From Clostridium punense (GTDB taxonomy: Bacteria > Bacillota > Clostridia > Clostridiales > Clostridiaceae): DNA of 64,000 nucleotides. A program made the position numbers and the translations under genes. Of this stretch, positions 56,010-64,000 are shown in pieces. Under the pieces are notes generated by a model, which was not told where the DNA came from, ran no database searches, and saw only the letters and a list, made by a program, of their open reading frames with translations. Location of the stretch: contig NZ_JAGGLL010000017.1 in assembly GCF_017874425.1 (NCBI RefSeq), forward strand, positions 41,565-105,564, in the 5' to 3' direction. Each line of letters starts with the position of its first letter. Within the stretch, counting starts at the first letter, position 1.

Positions 56010-57209
56010 TTATAATATTTTATTTAGAGCTGCATCTAAGTCTGAAATTATATCTTCTGCATTCTCTAATCCCACAGCAAGTCTAACTAAATTATCTTTT
56101 ATTCCAGCTTCTAATCTTTCTTCAGAAGTGTATGGTGAGTGAGTCATTGAAGCTGGATGTTGGATTAAAGTTTCACAGTCTCCTAAACTTACTGCTAGAC
56201 TGCATAGGTGTGTATTGTTTATCACTGTTTTTCCTTCTTCAACTCCACCTTTTATTTCGAAAGCAATTACTGCACCTGGAAGAGACATCTGCTTTTGAGC
56301 TAATTCATATTGTGGGAAACTTTTTAATCCTGGGTAGTATATTTTCTCTACTGCAGGATGATTCTCTAAGAACTGAGCAACTTTCATAGCATTAGCACAG
56401 TGTCTTTCCATTCTTACTTCTAATGTTTTCATTCCCCTAATTACTAAGTAAGCATCAAAAGGACTCATTACAGATCCTGTCATGTCTTTAACTCCAAATA
56501 ATCTTACTTGTGTTAAGAATTCTTTGCTTCCAACAACAAATCCACAAACAACATCTCCATGACCATTTAAAAATTTTGTACCAGAGTGAATAACTACATC
56601 CGCACCTAGTGAAAGTGGCCTTGCAATATATGGTGTACAGAAAGTGTTATCTACCATTACTAGGCAGCCTTCATTTTCATGAGCTATTTTACTTATAGCT
56701 TCAATATCTGCTATATCTAAATTTGGATTAGCTGGACTTTCTAAATATACAACTTTTGTATTAGGTCTCATTGCTTTTCTAACATTTTCTGGATCTCTTG
56801 TATCAACAAAAGTTACTTCTACTCCAAATCTTGTTAAGCCATGGCTTAAGTATGCATATGTGCAGCCATATAAAGTTTTTGCTGCCACTACGTGGTCTCC
56901 AGCTTTTAATGCTGTCCATAAAGCTGATGAAACTGCTCCCATACCTGAGCTCATAGACATAGCCGCTTCTGCTCCCTCAAGAAGAGCAAGTTTTTCTTCT
57001 AGTACAGTATTTGTTGGGTTACCTAATCTTGAATAAATATAACCCTCTTCTTTTAAGGCAAATCTATTACCGCCTTGATCAGCGGAATCAAATATAAAAG
57101 TAGCTGTTTGATGTATTGGAGTTGCTAGTGCTCCATATTGATCCTTTACTGCTCCACCATGTACTGCTCTAGTTGAAAATCCCATGTTTTTTAATAAGTT
57201 TTTATCCAT
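56010..57209 (-). CDS. megL: Methionine gamma-lyase
   Basis: This PLP enzyme splits methionine into methanethiol, 2-oxobutyrate and ammonia. The 399 residues of the Cys/Met metabolism family include PLP lysine K212 in HSGTKFLNGHGD, YSRLGNPTNT (about 59-68), and Cys116 in LYGCTYAYL, the residue that distinguishes methionine gamma-lyases from cystathionine enzymes. The substrate is therefore more likely methionine than cystathionine. It is transcribed from a sigma-54 promoter (57253-57269) with activator-like sites further upstream, next to an ACT-PAS sigma-54 activator gene. Confidence 0.9.
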   Translation of the reverse strand: MDKNLLKNMGFSTRAVHGGAVKDQYGALATPIHQTATFIFDSADQGGNRFALKEEGYIYSRLGNPTNTVLEEKLALLEGAEAAMSMSSGMGAVSSALWTALKAGDHVVAAKTLYGCTYAYLSHGLTRFGVEVTFVDTRDPENVRKAMRPNTKVVYLESPANPNLDIADIEAISKIAHENEGCLVMVDNTFCTPYIARPLSLGADVVIHSGTKFLNGHGDVVCGFVVGSKEFLTQVRLFGVKDMTGSVMSPFDAYLVIRGMKTLEVRMERHCANAMKVAQFLENHPAVEKIYYPGLKSFPQYELAQKQMSLPGAVIAFEIKGGVEEGKTVINNTHLCSLAVSLGDCETLIQHPASMTHSPYTSEERLEAGIKDNLVRLAVGLENAEDIISDLDAALNKIL

Positions 57210-57252
57210 GTTAATCCCCCCGTAAGTATATAATCATAACACTAATATTATT

Positions 57253-57269
57253 AGCAATTTTTATGCCAA
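57253..57269 (-). promoter_or_regulatory. Sigma-54 (-24/-12) promoter of megL
   Basis: The minus strand reads TTGGCATAAAAATTGCT, matching TGGCAYR-N4-TTGCW: GG at 57267-57266 and GC at 57255-57254, exactly 10 bases apart. The predicted start is near 57242, giving a 5' leader of about 30 nt with a GGGGGG ribosome binding site before the ATG at 57209. Confidence 0.8.
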
Positions 57270-57378
57270 TTTAAAGCAATTACTCCTTATGTCTATTTTT
57301 TTATTCTTAATTGTCCTTAAAAAAGAAATTCAACGTTAAATTTCTTCTTTTCCCTATAATTGATTTTAATTCTTATAT

Positions 57379-57502
57379 CTAAAATTACCTGTTGTAATTT
57401 CTTAGAACTTTTCAAAATTTGTTTATTTTCATACTTTTCTATATATAAACGTATTAATGGCAACTAAAATTACCACTATACACCATATCGCGGTAATTTT
57501 AG
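57379..57502. promoter_or_regulatory. Enhancer-like sites for the sigma-54 activator
   Basis: The 11-mer CTAAAATTACC occurs at 57379-57389 and 57464-57474, and inverted at 57492-57502. The last two form a 13-bp inverted repeat (57462-57504), their centres about 28-30 bp apart. The sites lie about 115-235 bp upstream of the megL promoter, the normal distance for enhancer binding. The inverted repeat lacks a U-run, so it is not a good terminator for the activator gene. Confidence 0.6.
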
Positions 57503-57534
57503 TTTCCACTTGGTATGAAAAAGTTCCACTAGCC

Positions 57535-59085
57535 TTATATCCTATATTTTTTTATTTTATTCATTAAAGCCGTGTGGGATATTCCTAATGCCTTCGCTGC
57601 TGACCTTATACTTCTATTATTTTTCAAGGCGTTTTTTATTTCATTTATTTCTGTTCTTTCTACTATAACTTTCAGTGGTTCACTTTTAGAGATTTCAGTG
57701 TTCTCAAAGACACTTAAATTACTTATATCAAATATAATATTTTCTATAACTAAAGTATCTCCTTCACAAAGAATCATAGCTCTTTCCATAACATTTTGTA
57801 ACTCTCTTATATTTCCTTGCCAAGGGTATTCAATAAGTTTATTGATAAACTCCATTTCAGCACCTTTTATGTTTTTATTTAGAGTGTGATTTAATTTTTC
57901 AATAAAATGCATAACTAGTATTGGAATATCCTCTACCCTCTCTCTTAAAGCGGGTATATATAATGGAATAACATTTAATCTATAGTATAAATCCTCCCTA
58001 AAAACCTTACCTTTAATCATTTCTTCTAAATTTCTATTAGTTGCTGCAATAACTCTTATATTTATCCTCTCTTCCTTATTAGAACCGATTTTTCTTATAA
58101 CGCCCTCTTGCAGTACTCTTAAAAGTTTTGCTTGCAAGGGTAAGGATAGCTCCCCAATCTCATCTAAGAAAATTGTACCATTGTTAGCTTGTTTAAATAA
58201 TCCATCCTTTCCATTACTTAAAGCACCTGTAAAGCTTCCCTTCTCATATCCAAAAAGCTCGCTTTCAATCAAATTATCTGGAAGGGCTGCACAGTTAATT
58301 GCCACAAACGGATTATCTCTTCTATTGCTCAAATTATGTATTGCTTTTGCAAATAACTCTTTCCCTGTACCGCTTTCACCTCTTATTAGTACAGTAGAAC
58401 TTATTTTAGCTACAGTAGTTGCTAAATTTTTTACTTTGTTTATAGCTCTACTATTTCCTATGACCTCTTTAAAAGCGCCCTCTTCAGTTGATGAAATCAC
58501 CTTAACCATTTCAATAGCTTTATTTACATCCCTTAATGAACATATGCCACCTAAGCTATTACCATCATCGTCTTTTATTGCCATACCACTAACCATATAG
58601 TGTTTTTCTTCTTCTAAATTTTTAACTGTAACTTCAATATTCTTATAGCTTTTCCCATTTTTAATTACGTGAATTAAATCATCTTCCTTGATTAGAGTAG
58701 TAATATCATTTCCAACTACACTTTCCTTTTTATATCCAAAGATTTCTTCACAGTACCTGTTAAATATTTCAACTTTGCCTTCTCTGTTCACAGCAATTAT
58801 TCCATCATCTACTGAATCTAGTACAGCTAATAGTTTTCTTTCATTTTTTTCATAATATAAAAGTTCAGCTTCTTCTACTTGAATTACTTCTTCTAGGGTG
58901 TAAAATTCCTTAATCAATTCATCCTTCTTCCACTTGTGAATGTCTTCAATTTTTACACATATTTTAGTTGGAAAAACCTCAACAGAAGTCAAGCTAATGT
59001 TAGCTTTGTATATCTTTTCTAATATTTTAAGAGTTATTCCAATTTTATCTTCAGTTATTATTTCAAATCTAATATATCTTTTCAT
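57535..59085 (-). CDS. Sigma-54 activator with ACT and PAS domains
   Basis: This 516-residue protein has an N-terminal ACT-like domain (1-75, [15 protein letters not shown]), which suggests amino-acid sensing; a PAS domain (about 84-190, [25 protein letters not shown]); and an AAA+ core. The core has Walker A GESGTGKE (236-243), the sigma-54-contacting loop GSFTGA (283-288, Ser in place of the usual Ala), and [17 protein letters not shown]. The C-terminal Fis-type helix-turn-helix is [21 protein letters not shown]. It is TyrR-like in layout. It sits between megL and the ygeX-ygeY operon and probably activates megL through the sites at 57379-57502. Confidence 0.9.
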   Translation of the reverse strand: MKRYIRFEIITEDKIGITLKILEKIYKANISLTSVEVFPTKICVKIEDIHKWKKDELIKEFYTLEEVIQVEEAELLYYEKNERKLLAVLDSVDDGIIAVNREGKVEIFNRYCEEIFGYKKESVVGNDITTLIKEDDLIHVIKNGKSYKNIEVTVKNLEEEKHYMVSGMAIKDDDGNSLGGICSLRDVNKAIEMVKVISSTEEGAFKEVIGNSRAINKVKNLATTVAKISSTVLIRGESGTGKELFAKAIHNLSNRRDNPFVAINCAALPDNLIESELFGYEKGSFTGALSNGKDGLFKQANNGTIFLDEIGELSLPLQAKLLRVLQEGVIRKIGSNKEERINIRVIAATNRNLEEMIKGKVFREDLYYRLNVIPLYIPALRERVEDIPILVMHFIEKLNHTLNKNIKGAEMEFINKLIEYPWQGNIRELQNVMERAMILCEGDTLVIENIIFDISNLSVFENTEISKSEPLKVIVERTEINEIKNALKNNRSIRSAAKALGISHTALMNKIKKYRI

Positions 59086-59302
59086 ACCCCACCCATATTC
59101 TTAAACTATTTTTTCACTATTTAAATTCTAAAGTTCATTTTTAACTCTTGTGATAATTTATAGCCTACAATAACTACATAACTATCTAGTTTTAAAAGAA
59201 TTACTTTTCATAGATTTAATAATGGACCAACTTAAAACTATTCGCAAATATATATACATTATAATCAAAGGAACTTCAAATTGAAAAGGAATTAATAAAA
59301 AT

Positions 59303-59334
59303 AAAGGTATTCCATTGATAATTGAAATACCTTT
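59303..59334 (-). terminator. Terminator of the ygeX-ygeY operon
   Basis: AAAGGTATT with complement AATACCTTT, ten-base loop, T-rich on the minus strand, 18 bp after the ygeY stop. Confidence 0.8.
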
Positions 59335-59351
59335 TACTAAATATTTTAAAA

Positions 59352-60563
59352 TTACTTCTTAAAATTTTCTACATACATAAATGGAATAACCGCGTACATA
59401 GCAGCACATTGTATTAACTCCTCTTTAAAGGTTTTTTCATTAGGAGCATGAGCCTCATCCTCATGACCAGGGCCAAAACCTATACATGGTATTCCATAGC
59501 GTCCCATAATAGAAACTCCATTTGTTGAGAAAGTCCATTTATCAACTAATGGTTTTCTGTCAAATAACTCTTCATAACATTGTACTGCATTCTTACATAT
59601 ATTATGATCTTCTGGTATTACCCAGGTTGGAAAATAACTTTCCGTCGGATATACAAGACCTGTGTAAGCTGGTCTTTCATAGGTATACATTTCAACCTTT
59701 GCATTTGCAGCCTTAACAGAAGGTAGTCTTCTTATTTGTTCTAATGCATACTGGAAGGTTTCACCATCAGTAAGTCTTCTATCAATAGAGATAGTGCAGC
59801 TATCTGCCACCGCACATCTAGATGGTGCTGTAAAGAATATTTCTGATACTGTTAAAGATCCCTTACCTAAGAATTCATTATCTAAAAGATTTTCATGTAG
59901 AGCCCTTAATTCATTAAGAATAGGTGCCATCTTGAATATTGCATTATCTCCTCTTTCAGGTGCCGAACCGTGACAGCTTAGTCCATTAGTAGTAACCTTA
60001 ATTTCCATTCTTCCCCTATGGCCTCTATAAATATTACAAGAGGTTGGTTCAGTAATTACAACAAACTCAGGTACAATTTTATCCTCATTAATTATATATT
60101 GCCAGCATAAACCATCACAATCTTCCTCTTGAACAGTACCTGTAACTACTAGTGTATAATCATTTTCTAATCCTAAATCCTTTATTATTTTTCCAGCATA
60201 AACCATAGAAGCCATACCACCTTCCTGGTCACTGCCTCCTCTTCCTAAAATTATTTCCTCATCCTCATATCCCTCATATGGATCATACTGCCATAAATTT
60301 ATATCTCCTATTCCCACAGTATCTATATGAGCATCCATAGCTATAATATGCTTTCCATGCCCAATGTAGCCAAGTACATTACCCATAGGATCAATTTCAA
60401 CCTTATCAAAACCAACTTTCTCCATTTCCTCTTTTATTCTCAATACAACGTCTCTTTCATTACAACTCTCACTAGGTATTCTAATCATGTCTCTTAAAAA
60501 TTTAGACATATCCTCCTTATAGTTTCTTGCTTTTTCTAAGACTTGTTGAAAATTAATTTTCAT
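59352..60563 (-). CDS. ygeY: YgeY-type M20 peptidase/deacylase
   Basis: This 403-residue zinc hydrolase of the M20 family has [12 protein letters not shown] (His/Asp), [11 protein letters not shown] (bridging Asp), VQEEDCDG (catalytic Glu) and [17 protein letters not shown]. It matches the YgeY family, described as a hydrolase linked to selenium-dependent metabolism. With the YgeX enzyme encoded 38 bp upstream it probably releases an amino acid from a conjugate, then deaminated by YgeX. The selenium-dependent hydroxylase and YgeW genes of the classical cluster are not in the window. Confidence 0.88.
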   Translation of the reverse strand: MKINFQQVLEKARNYKEDMSKFLRDMIRIPSESCNERDVVLRIKEEMEKVGFDKVEIDPMGNVLGYIGHGKHIIAMDAHIDTVGIGDINLWQYDPYEGYEDEEIILGRGGSDQEGGMASMVYAGKIIKDLGLENDYTLVVTGTVQEEDCDGLCWQYIINEDKIVPEFVVITEPTSCNIYRGHRGRMEIKVTTNGLSCHGSAPERGDNAIFKMAPILNELRALHENLLDNEFLGKGSLTVSEIFFTAPSRCAVADSCTISIDRRLTDGETFQYALEQIRRLPSVKAANAKVEMYTYERPAYTGLVYPTESYFPTWVIPEDHNICKNAVQCYEELFDRKPLVDKWTFSTNGVSIMGRYGIPCIGFGPGHEDEAHAPNEKTFKEELIQCAAMYAVIPFMYVENFKK

Positions 60564-60601
60564 TTTTACCTCTCCTTACCAACATTTTTTATATTATTTA
60601 A

Positions 60602-61825
60602 TTATAGGTTACTACCATATGCACCGTTCCAAACTATTTTTCTATAGTTGATTGGATCTGTATCTCCTTCAGTGCTAAAAACCAACACCACAGATTCCTT
60701 ATTTAGTTTTAATAATTCTTTAGTTTTCCTATATTGAGGATCAGTCATAACTTTCAAAATAAACCCAATACCCACTCCTGCAGATTCACCAGCTATTATT
60801 CTTTCATCTTCCCCTATGGGATTCCCAAGTACCCTCATACCATCTGCCGTAACATAGTCAGGGCACTTACAAAAACCATAAGCGAAGTCCTTAATAATAT
60901 CCCATCCGGCCTTTACAGGTTCTCCACAAGCAAGACCAGCCATGATGCTTTCTAAATCTCCATCTACATTATGAGGAAAACCATCATTAATTTCAGCTGA
61001 CTTAAAATAGCATGCTGCATTTGTAGGTTCCATTATAACTGTGGTTGGGATTGCTCCATCATAAAAATTTGCAATTGCACCTGTAACGCCTCCAGCCATT
61101 GCACCCACCCCAGCCTGTACAAATATATGAGTTGGCTTACAAACTCCTAAAGCTTGGAGTTGTTCAATGGCTTCCATCCCCATGGTGGAATAACCTTGAA
61201 GGATATTTTTGGGAATTTCATCATATCCTTCCCATGAAGTGTCTTGAACAATGTGCCAGTTATTAAGTTGTGCCATTTTATTTGCATGTCTTACTGTATC
61301 ATCGTAGTTTAACTCTGTTACTACTACTTGTGCTCCCAAAGTTTCTATATTCTTAACCCTGCTTTCAACAGTACCTTTAGGCATATAAATTATCGCCTTT
61401 AGCCCTAGTTGATTTGCAGTCCACGCTATACCTCTTCCGTGATTGCCATCGGAACAGGTAACTAATGTGATGTTATTAATCTTTTCATTAACTTCCTTTG
61501 ACTTTAAATAGTCAAAAGTTACTTCTTCTATTTCAAGTCCTAGTTTGCCGCAAATTAATTTTGAAACTGCATAGGTTGCTCCTAGAATTTTAAAAGAATT
61601 TATGCTTCCACGTTTTGATTCATTCTTAACAAAAATAGATTTTAGTCCTAAGTATTCTGATAAGCTAGTTAAGTGTACAAGAGGACTTGTCTTACACTGT
61701 GGAATTGAATCATGGATGTGTCTAACCTTTTTTAATTCTTCACTAGAAAGAAATTCTGGACAATTTTCTTTCAAAGGTTTATAACTTTTATTAAAAATGA
61801 AATCAATATTATTTTTTTTCTCCAA
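60602..61825 (-). CDS. ygeX: Diaminopropionate ammonia-lyase (YgeX)
   Basis: This PLP-dependent enzyme of the beta family turns 2,3-diaminopropionate into pyruvate and ammonia. The 407 residues carry the PLP lysine in INSFKILGATYA (near 79), CSDGNHGRGIAWTA (phosphate/cofactor loop), GVGAMAGGV, and AGESAGVG. Start is TTG at 61825 behind GGAGATGAG; the ATG inside that site is out of frame. It forms an operon with ygeY and is divergent from another PLP enzyme gene. Confidence 0.88.
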   Translation of the reverse strand: MEKKNNIDFIFNKSYKPLKENCPEFLSSEELKKVRHIHDSIPQCKTSPLVHLTSLSEYLGLKSIFVKNESKRGSINSFKILGATYAVSKLICGKLGLEIEEVTFDYLKSKEVNEKINNITLVTCSDGNHGRGIAWTANQLGLKAIIYMPKGTVESRVKNIETLGAQVVVTELNYDDTVRHANKMAQLNNWHIVQDTSWEGYDEIPKNILQGYSTMGMEAIEQLQALGVCKPTHIFVQAGVGAMAGGVTGAIANFYDGAIPTTVIMEPTNAACYFKSAEINDGFPHNVDGDLESIMAGLACGEPVKAGWDIIKDFAYGFCKCPDYVTADGMRVLGNPIGEDERIIAGESAGVGIGFILKVMTDPQYRKTKELLKLNKESVVLVFSTEGDTDPINYRKIVWNGAYGSNL

Positions 61826-62172
61826 TTTTTACTCATCTCCATTATTTATGAGAATTATTAATAAATACATATGCTATATTTAAATAATTATTCATAAAAC
61901 AAATTTACAGTTTTATTATGTGTTATTTTAATATATACCTATATTATTTATGAAAAATATGTTAATAAATCTAAAAACTTTCTGCATTTAATTAGTCATT
62001 ATTTTAATTATTCTACTCGGGAAAATCCTTATTTAAGCTTGTATGTTTTATTAAAATTATTAAAAAACTCTTTGTAAAAACCTTTAATAGAAATGTCATA
62101 ATATATAAAATTCATCATATTTATTTACAGTAAACAGACAAATTTTTATATTTTAAAACGGAGGTAACTTAG
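61826..62172. other. Divergent promoter region of ygeX and the PLP enzyme gene
   Basis: 347 bp, AT-rich. A possible plus-strand promoter is TTGTAA (about 62071) with CATAAT (about 62097). No sigma-54 pattern and no CTAAAATTACC copy was found, so regulation probably differs from megL. No riboswitch was recognised. Confidence 0.4.
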
Positions 62173-63561
62173 ATGAAAAATTTAATATGGGGCCCAACTT
62201 TTGAAGAAATGTTAAATCCTGAAACCATCAAATCTGACATAAGAGAGCAAGCTCTAAATGCTCTAGAGAAGGATCCACTAGATCCAATAAATTTGTTTAA
62301 TATTAATTTTACTGATCATAAAGGAAATTTAAGCTATTTTATTATTCCTAAGGAAATTACTGGAGTTAAAGCTAATATAATTTGTTTGCTAGGCATGAAT
62401 TTTCCTACTGGAAGTCATAAAGTTGGAGCTACCTATTCAGTTACTATGGAGAAGCAATTAAATGGAGAAATAATTCCAGGGGAGCATACCATTGTATATC
62501 CTTCAACAGGTAACTATGGTATTGGTGGCTCTTGGACAGGTCCTCGTATGGGATATGACACTAAAGTAATCCTACCAGAATTAATGAGCCAAGAGAGATT
62601 TGATAAAATTGAGTATTATGGTGCTAGCTATATAAAAACTCCAGGTTGTGAGAGTTCTGTTAAAGAAATTTATGATAAATGCTGGGAATTAAAAAGAGCT
62701 AGCAATTCAAACTATATATTAAATCAATTCGAAAGTTTTGGAAATTACATGTTCCACTACTATGTAACTGGTAATACAATTGCTAAAATATCTGAAGAAT
62801 TAAAAGGAAAAGGAATTGGAAATGGTAGAGCTTCAGCAGTAGTATCTTCCATGGGGTCTTCAGGCACAATTGCCTCTGGAGATAGAGTAAAACAACTATA
62901 TCCTGAAGCAAAGATAATTGGATTAGAACCAATTCAGTGCCCCACATTATATAACAATGGATATGGTGATCATGATATACAAGGTATTGGTGATAAACAT
63001 GTAACATGGATTCATAATGTAATGAATATGGATGCTATAATGTGTATTGATGATATGGATTGTAAAAAAGCATTACAGGTGTTAACTGATGAAGTAGGTA
63101 AACAATTCTTAATAAAAGATATTGGATTGAGCTTTGAAGATGTTGAAAAGTTGTCAAAAATCTTCGGCATATCTGGAATTTGCAATATATTAGGAGCAAT
63201 TAAAACTGCAAAATACTATGAGTTGACTGAAAATCATAATATCTTCACCATGGCTACAGATAATTTTGACAGATATTATTCAGTTATGAATCAAATTACT
63301 GAAATGTTTGGTACCTTAACTACTACAGAAGCAGCAGTAAGATTTAACTCAATTTTTAAAGGTGTTAAACTTGATTATATTGAAGAAGGAACAATGCTCA
63401 ACAAAAAAAGATGGCATAACTTGAAATATTATACATGGGTAGAGCAGCAAGGTAAAACTGTAGAAGAGCTAAATGCACAAAAAAGTCAGGATTATTGGAT
63501 TGAAAAACAACAACAAATTAATGAAATTGACTTAAAGTTAAAAGAAGTAAGGGGATTTTAA
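62173..63561 (+). CDS. PLP-dependent beta-family enzyme (cysteine synthase-like)
   Basis: This 462-residue fold-type II PLP protein has the lysine in TGSHKVGATYS (near 80), the substrate/phosphate loop PSTGNYGIGGSW, a glycine-rich loop SSMGSSGTIASGD, and a C-terminal regulatory-looking helix segment. It is often annotated only as 'PLP-dependent protein subunit beta'. It is longer than cysteine synthases and its substrate is unknown. Its position next to ygeX-ygeY suggests a role in the same amino-acid degradation. GGAGG precedes the ATG. Confidence 0.82.
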   Translation: MKNLIWGPTFEEMLNPETIKSDIREQALNALEKDPLDPINLFNINFTDHKGNLSYFIIPKEITGVKANIICLLGMNFPTGSHKVGATYSVTMEKQLNGEIIPGEHTIVYPSTGNYGIGGSWTGPRMGYDTKVILPELMSQERFDKIEYYGASYIKTPGCESSVKEIYDKCWELKRASNSNYILNQFESFGNYMFHYYVTGNTIAKISEELKGKGIGNGRASAVVSSMGSSGTIASGDRVKQLYPEAKIIGLEPIQCPTLYNNGYGDHDIQGIGDKHVTWIHNVMNMDAIMCIDDMDCKKALQVLTDEVGKQFLIKDIGLSFEDVEKLSKIFGISGICNILGAIKTAKYYELTENHNIFTMATDNFDRYYSVMNQITEMFGTLTTTEAAVRFNSIFKGVKLDYIEEGTMLNKKRWHNLKYYTWVEQQGKTVEELNAQKSQDYWIEKQQQINEIDLKLKEVRGF

Positions 63562-63620
63562 CTTTAAATTTGTATCTATTATCTTTTATAGTCATATTAA
63601 CTTTATATATAATAAAAATA

Positions 63621-63644
63621 AAACATCAAGCTTTGCTTGATGTT
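63621..63644. terminator. Terminator between the PLP enzyme gene and 5S rRNA
   Basis: AAACATCAAG-cttt-CTTGATGTTT hairpin followed by T-runs on both sides; it can end both the plus-strand gene and the minus-strand rRNA operon. Confidence 0.85.
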
Positions 63645-63664
63645 TTTCATCTTTTGGATTAATA

Positions 63665-63781
63665 CCTGGCGACCACCTACCCTCCCACAAAGTCTCCCTT
63701 GCAGTACTCTTGGCCTCTAATTGCTTAACTTGCGTGTTCGGTATGGGAACGAGTGTATCCAATAAGAGCATTATCACCAGA
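63665..63781 (-). rRNA. rrf: 5S ribosomal RNA
   Basis: The minus strand from 63781 reads TCTGGTGATAAT..., then GTTCCCATACCGAACAC, AAGTTAAGC, AGTACTGC, and ends GTCGCCAGG at 63665. These are the invariant 5S elements, with complementary 5' and 3' ends. Length about 117 nt. The ORF over it is a shadow. Confidence 0.95.
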
Positions 63782-63907
63782 TTAAATTTTAATATAATCT
63801 TCGCATTACTTCATTTCTTTATAATGCTTAATTCTATTAAAATTTAAAACAATATAATTTAATTATTATAATTGTTCTTTCAAAATTGCACAGTGAAATT
63901 ATGTCTT

Positions 63908-64000
63908 AGGTCAAGCCCTCGACTTATTAGTATTAGTCAGCTAAACATGTTACCATGCTTACACCCCTAACCTATCAACCTGATGTTCTTTCAGGAGTCT
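63908..64000 (-). rRNA. rrl: 23S ribosomal RNA, 3' end (partial)
   Basis: The minus strand from 64000 reads AGACTCCTGAAAGAACATC..., then GGTGTAAGCATGGTAACATG, TAGCTGACTAATACTAATA and GTCGAGGGCTTGACC near 63908, the universal 3' end of bacterial 23S rRNA. The 5' part is beyond the right edge; the spacer to 5S is about 125 bp. Confidence 0.93.

Noticed and set aside
57462..57504. Inverted repeat as terminator of the sigma-54 activator gene
   Set aside because: The loop is 17 bases and no U-run follows on the minus strand; a third copy of the arm at 57379 fits protein-binding sites better.
61826..62172. Sigma-54 promoter for ygeX or the PLP enzyme gene
   Set aside because: No GG-N10-GC pattern with TTGC context was found on either strand.
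63592..63777. 61-codon ORF near the right edge
   Set aside because: It covers the 5S rRNA gene and the terminator; the RNA explains the sequence.
1..64000. CRISPR array or tRNA genes
   Set aside because: No regularly spaced direct repeats and no cloverleaf-like sequence with a GTTCRA-type loop were noticed; a tRNA scan would settle this.

Overview
The window looks like the chromosome of a low-GC, anaerobic, spore-forming Firmicute, most likely Clostridium sensu stricto. This rests on the very AT-rich sequence, strong GGAGG-type ribosome binding sites, frequent TTG/GTG starts, a rubrerythrin, a methionine gamma-lyase, Clostridium-type small proteins, and the 3' end of a 23S rRNA gene followed by a 5S gene at the right edge. 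The species cannot be named from this window.

Region 1 (about 1-24,900) is an integrative and conjugative element (ICE), cut by the left edge. Almost all of it is one minus-strand gene train. In transcription order it starts with a divergent XRE regulator/parA pair with shared palindromic operators. It continues with parA, parB, a 2035-residue ArdC-like/adenine-methyltransferase/SNF2-helicase protein, a small gene, a RadC/JAB protein and a toprim protein. A hairpin-rich oriT-like spacer follows, then mobC, a MobP-type relaxase, the VirD4 coupling protein, a VirB2-like protein, a DUF6133-like protein, a TrbL/VirB6-like protein, a small membrane protein, a PrgI/VirB3-like protein and a winged-helix protein. 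It ends with a near-complete Tad/Flp pilus set: prepilin peptidase, CpaB, TadZ-like, CpaF, TadB, TadC and a DUF4320-like pseudopilin. No VirB4 ATPase and no integrase are visible; both may lie left of the window. A TnpV-like gene is embedded in another frame of the giant helicase gene. At the right end sits a two-gene module, a DUF4297/Cap4-like nuclease plus a HerA ATPase, which looks like anti-phage defence cargo. The element appears to stop at the 3' end of rlmD (rumA), a gene whose 3' end is a known ICE insertion site in other Firmicutes.

Region 2 (about 25,300-55,750) is ordinary chromosome with short monocistronic genes separated by hairpin terminators. It holds rlmD, a TSUP exporter, a DUF523/DUF1722 protein, a nitroreductase, a flavin-binding protein, a glycerophosphodiesterase translationally coupled to an MFS transporter, DUF4139, PepF, and a 4Fe-4S aldo/keto reductase. 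It also holds a GH25 muramidase with a long acidic and His/Cys/Lys-rich tail, NhaC, a DUF3298 tandem protein, an ArAE protein, an 8-oxoguanine deaminase, a divergent ArsR regulator/rubrerythrin pair, a MATE pump, a NatAB-type ABC exporter, DUF805, and a 3-methyladenine DNA glycosylase.

Region 3 (about 56,000-63,560) is an amino-acid catabolism cluster: methionine gamma-lyase, an ACT-PAS-AAA+ sigma-54 activator, YgeY hydrolase, YgeX diaminopropionate ammonia-lyase, and a divergent PLP-dependent beta-family enzyme. A good -24/-12 promoter precedes megL. Three copies of an 11-bp motif, two of them forming a palindrome, lie upstream at enhancer distance, giving a testable regulatory circuit. The right edge is a minus-strand rRNA operon end (5S and the 3' end of 23S).
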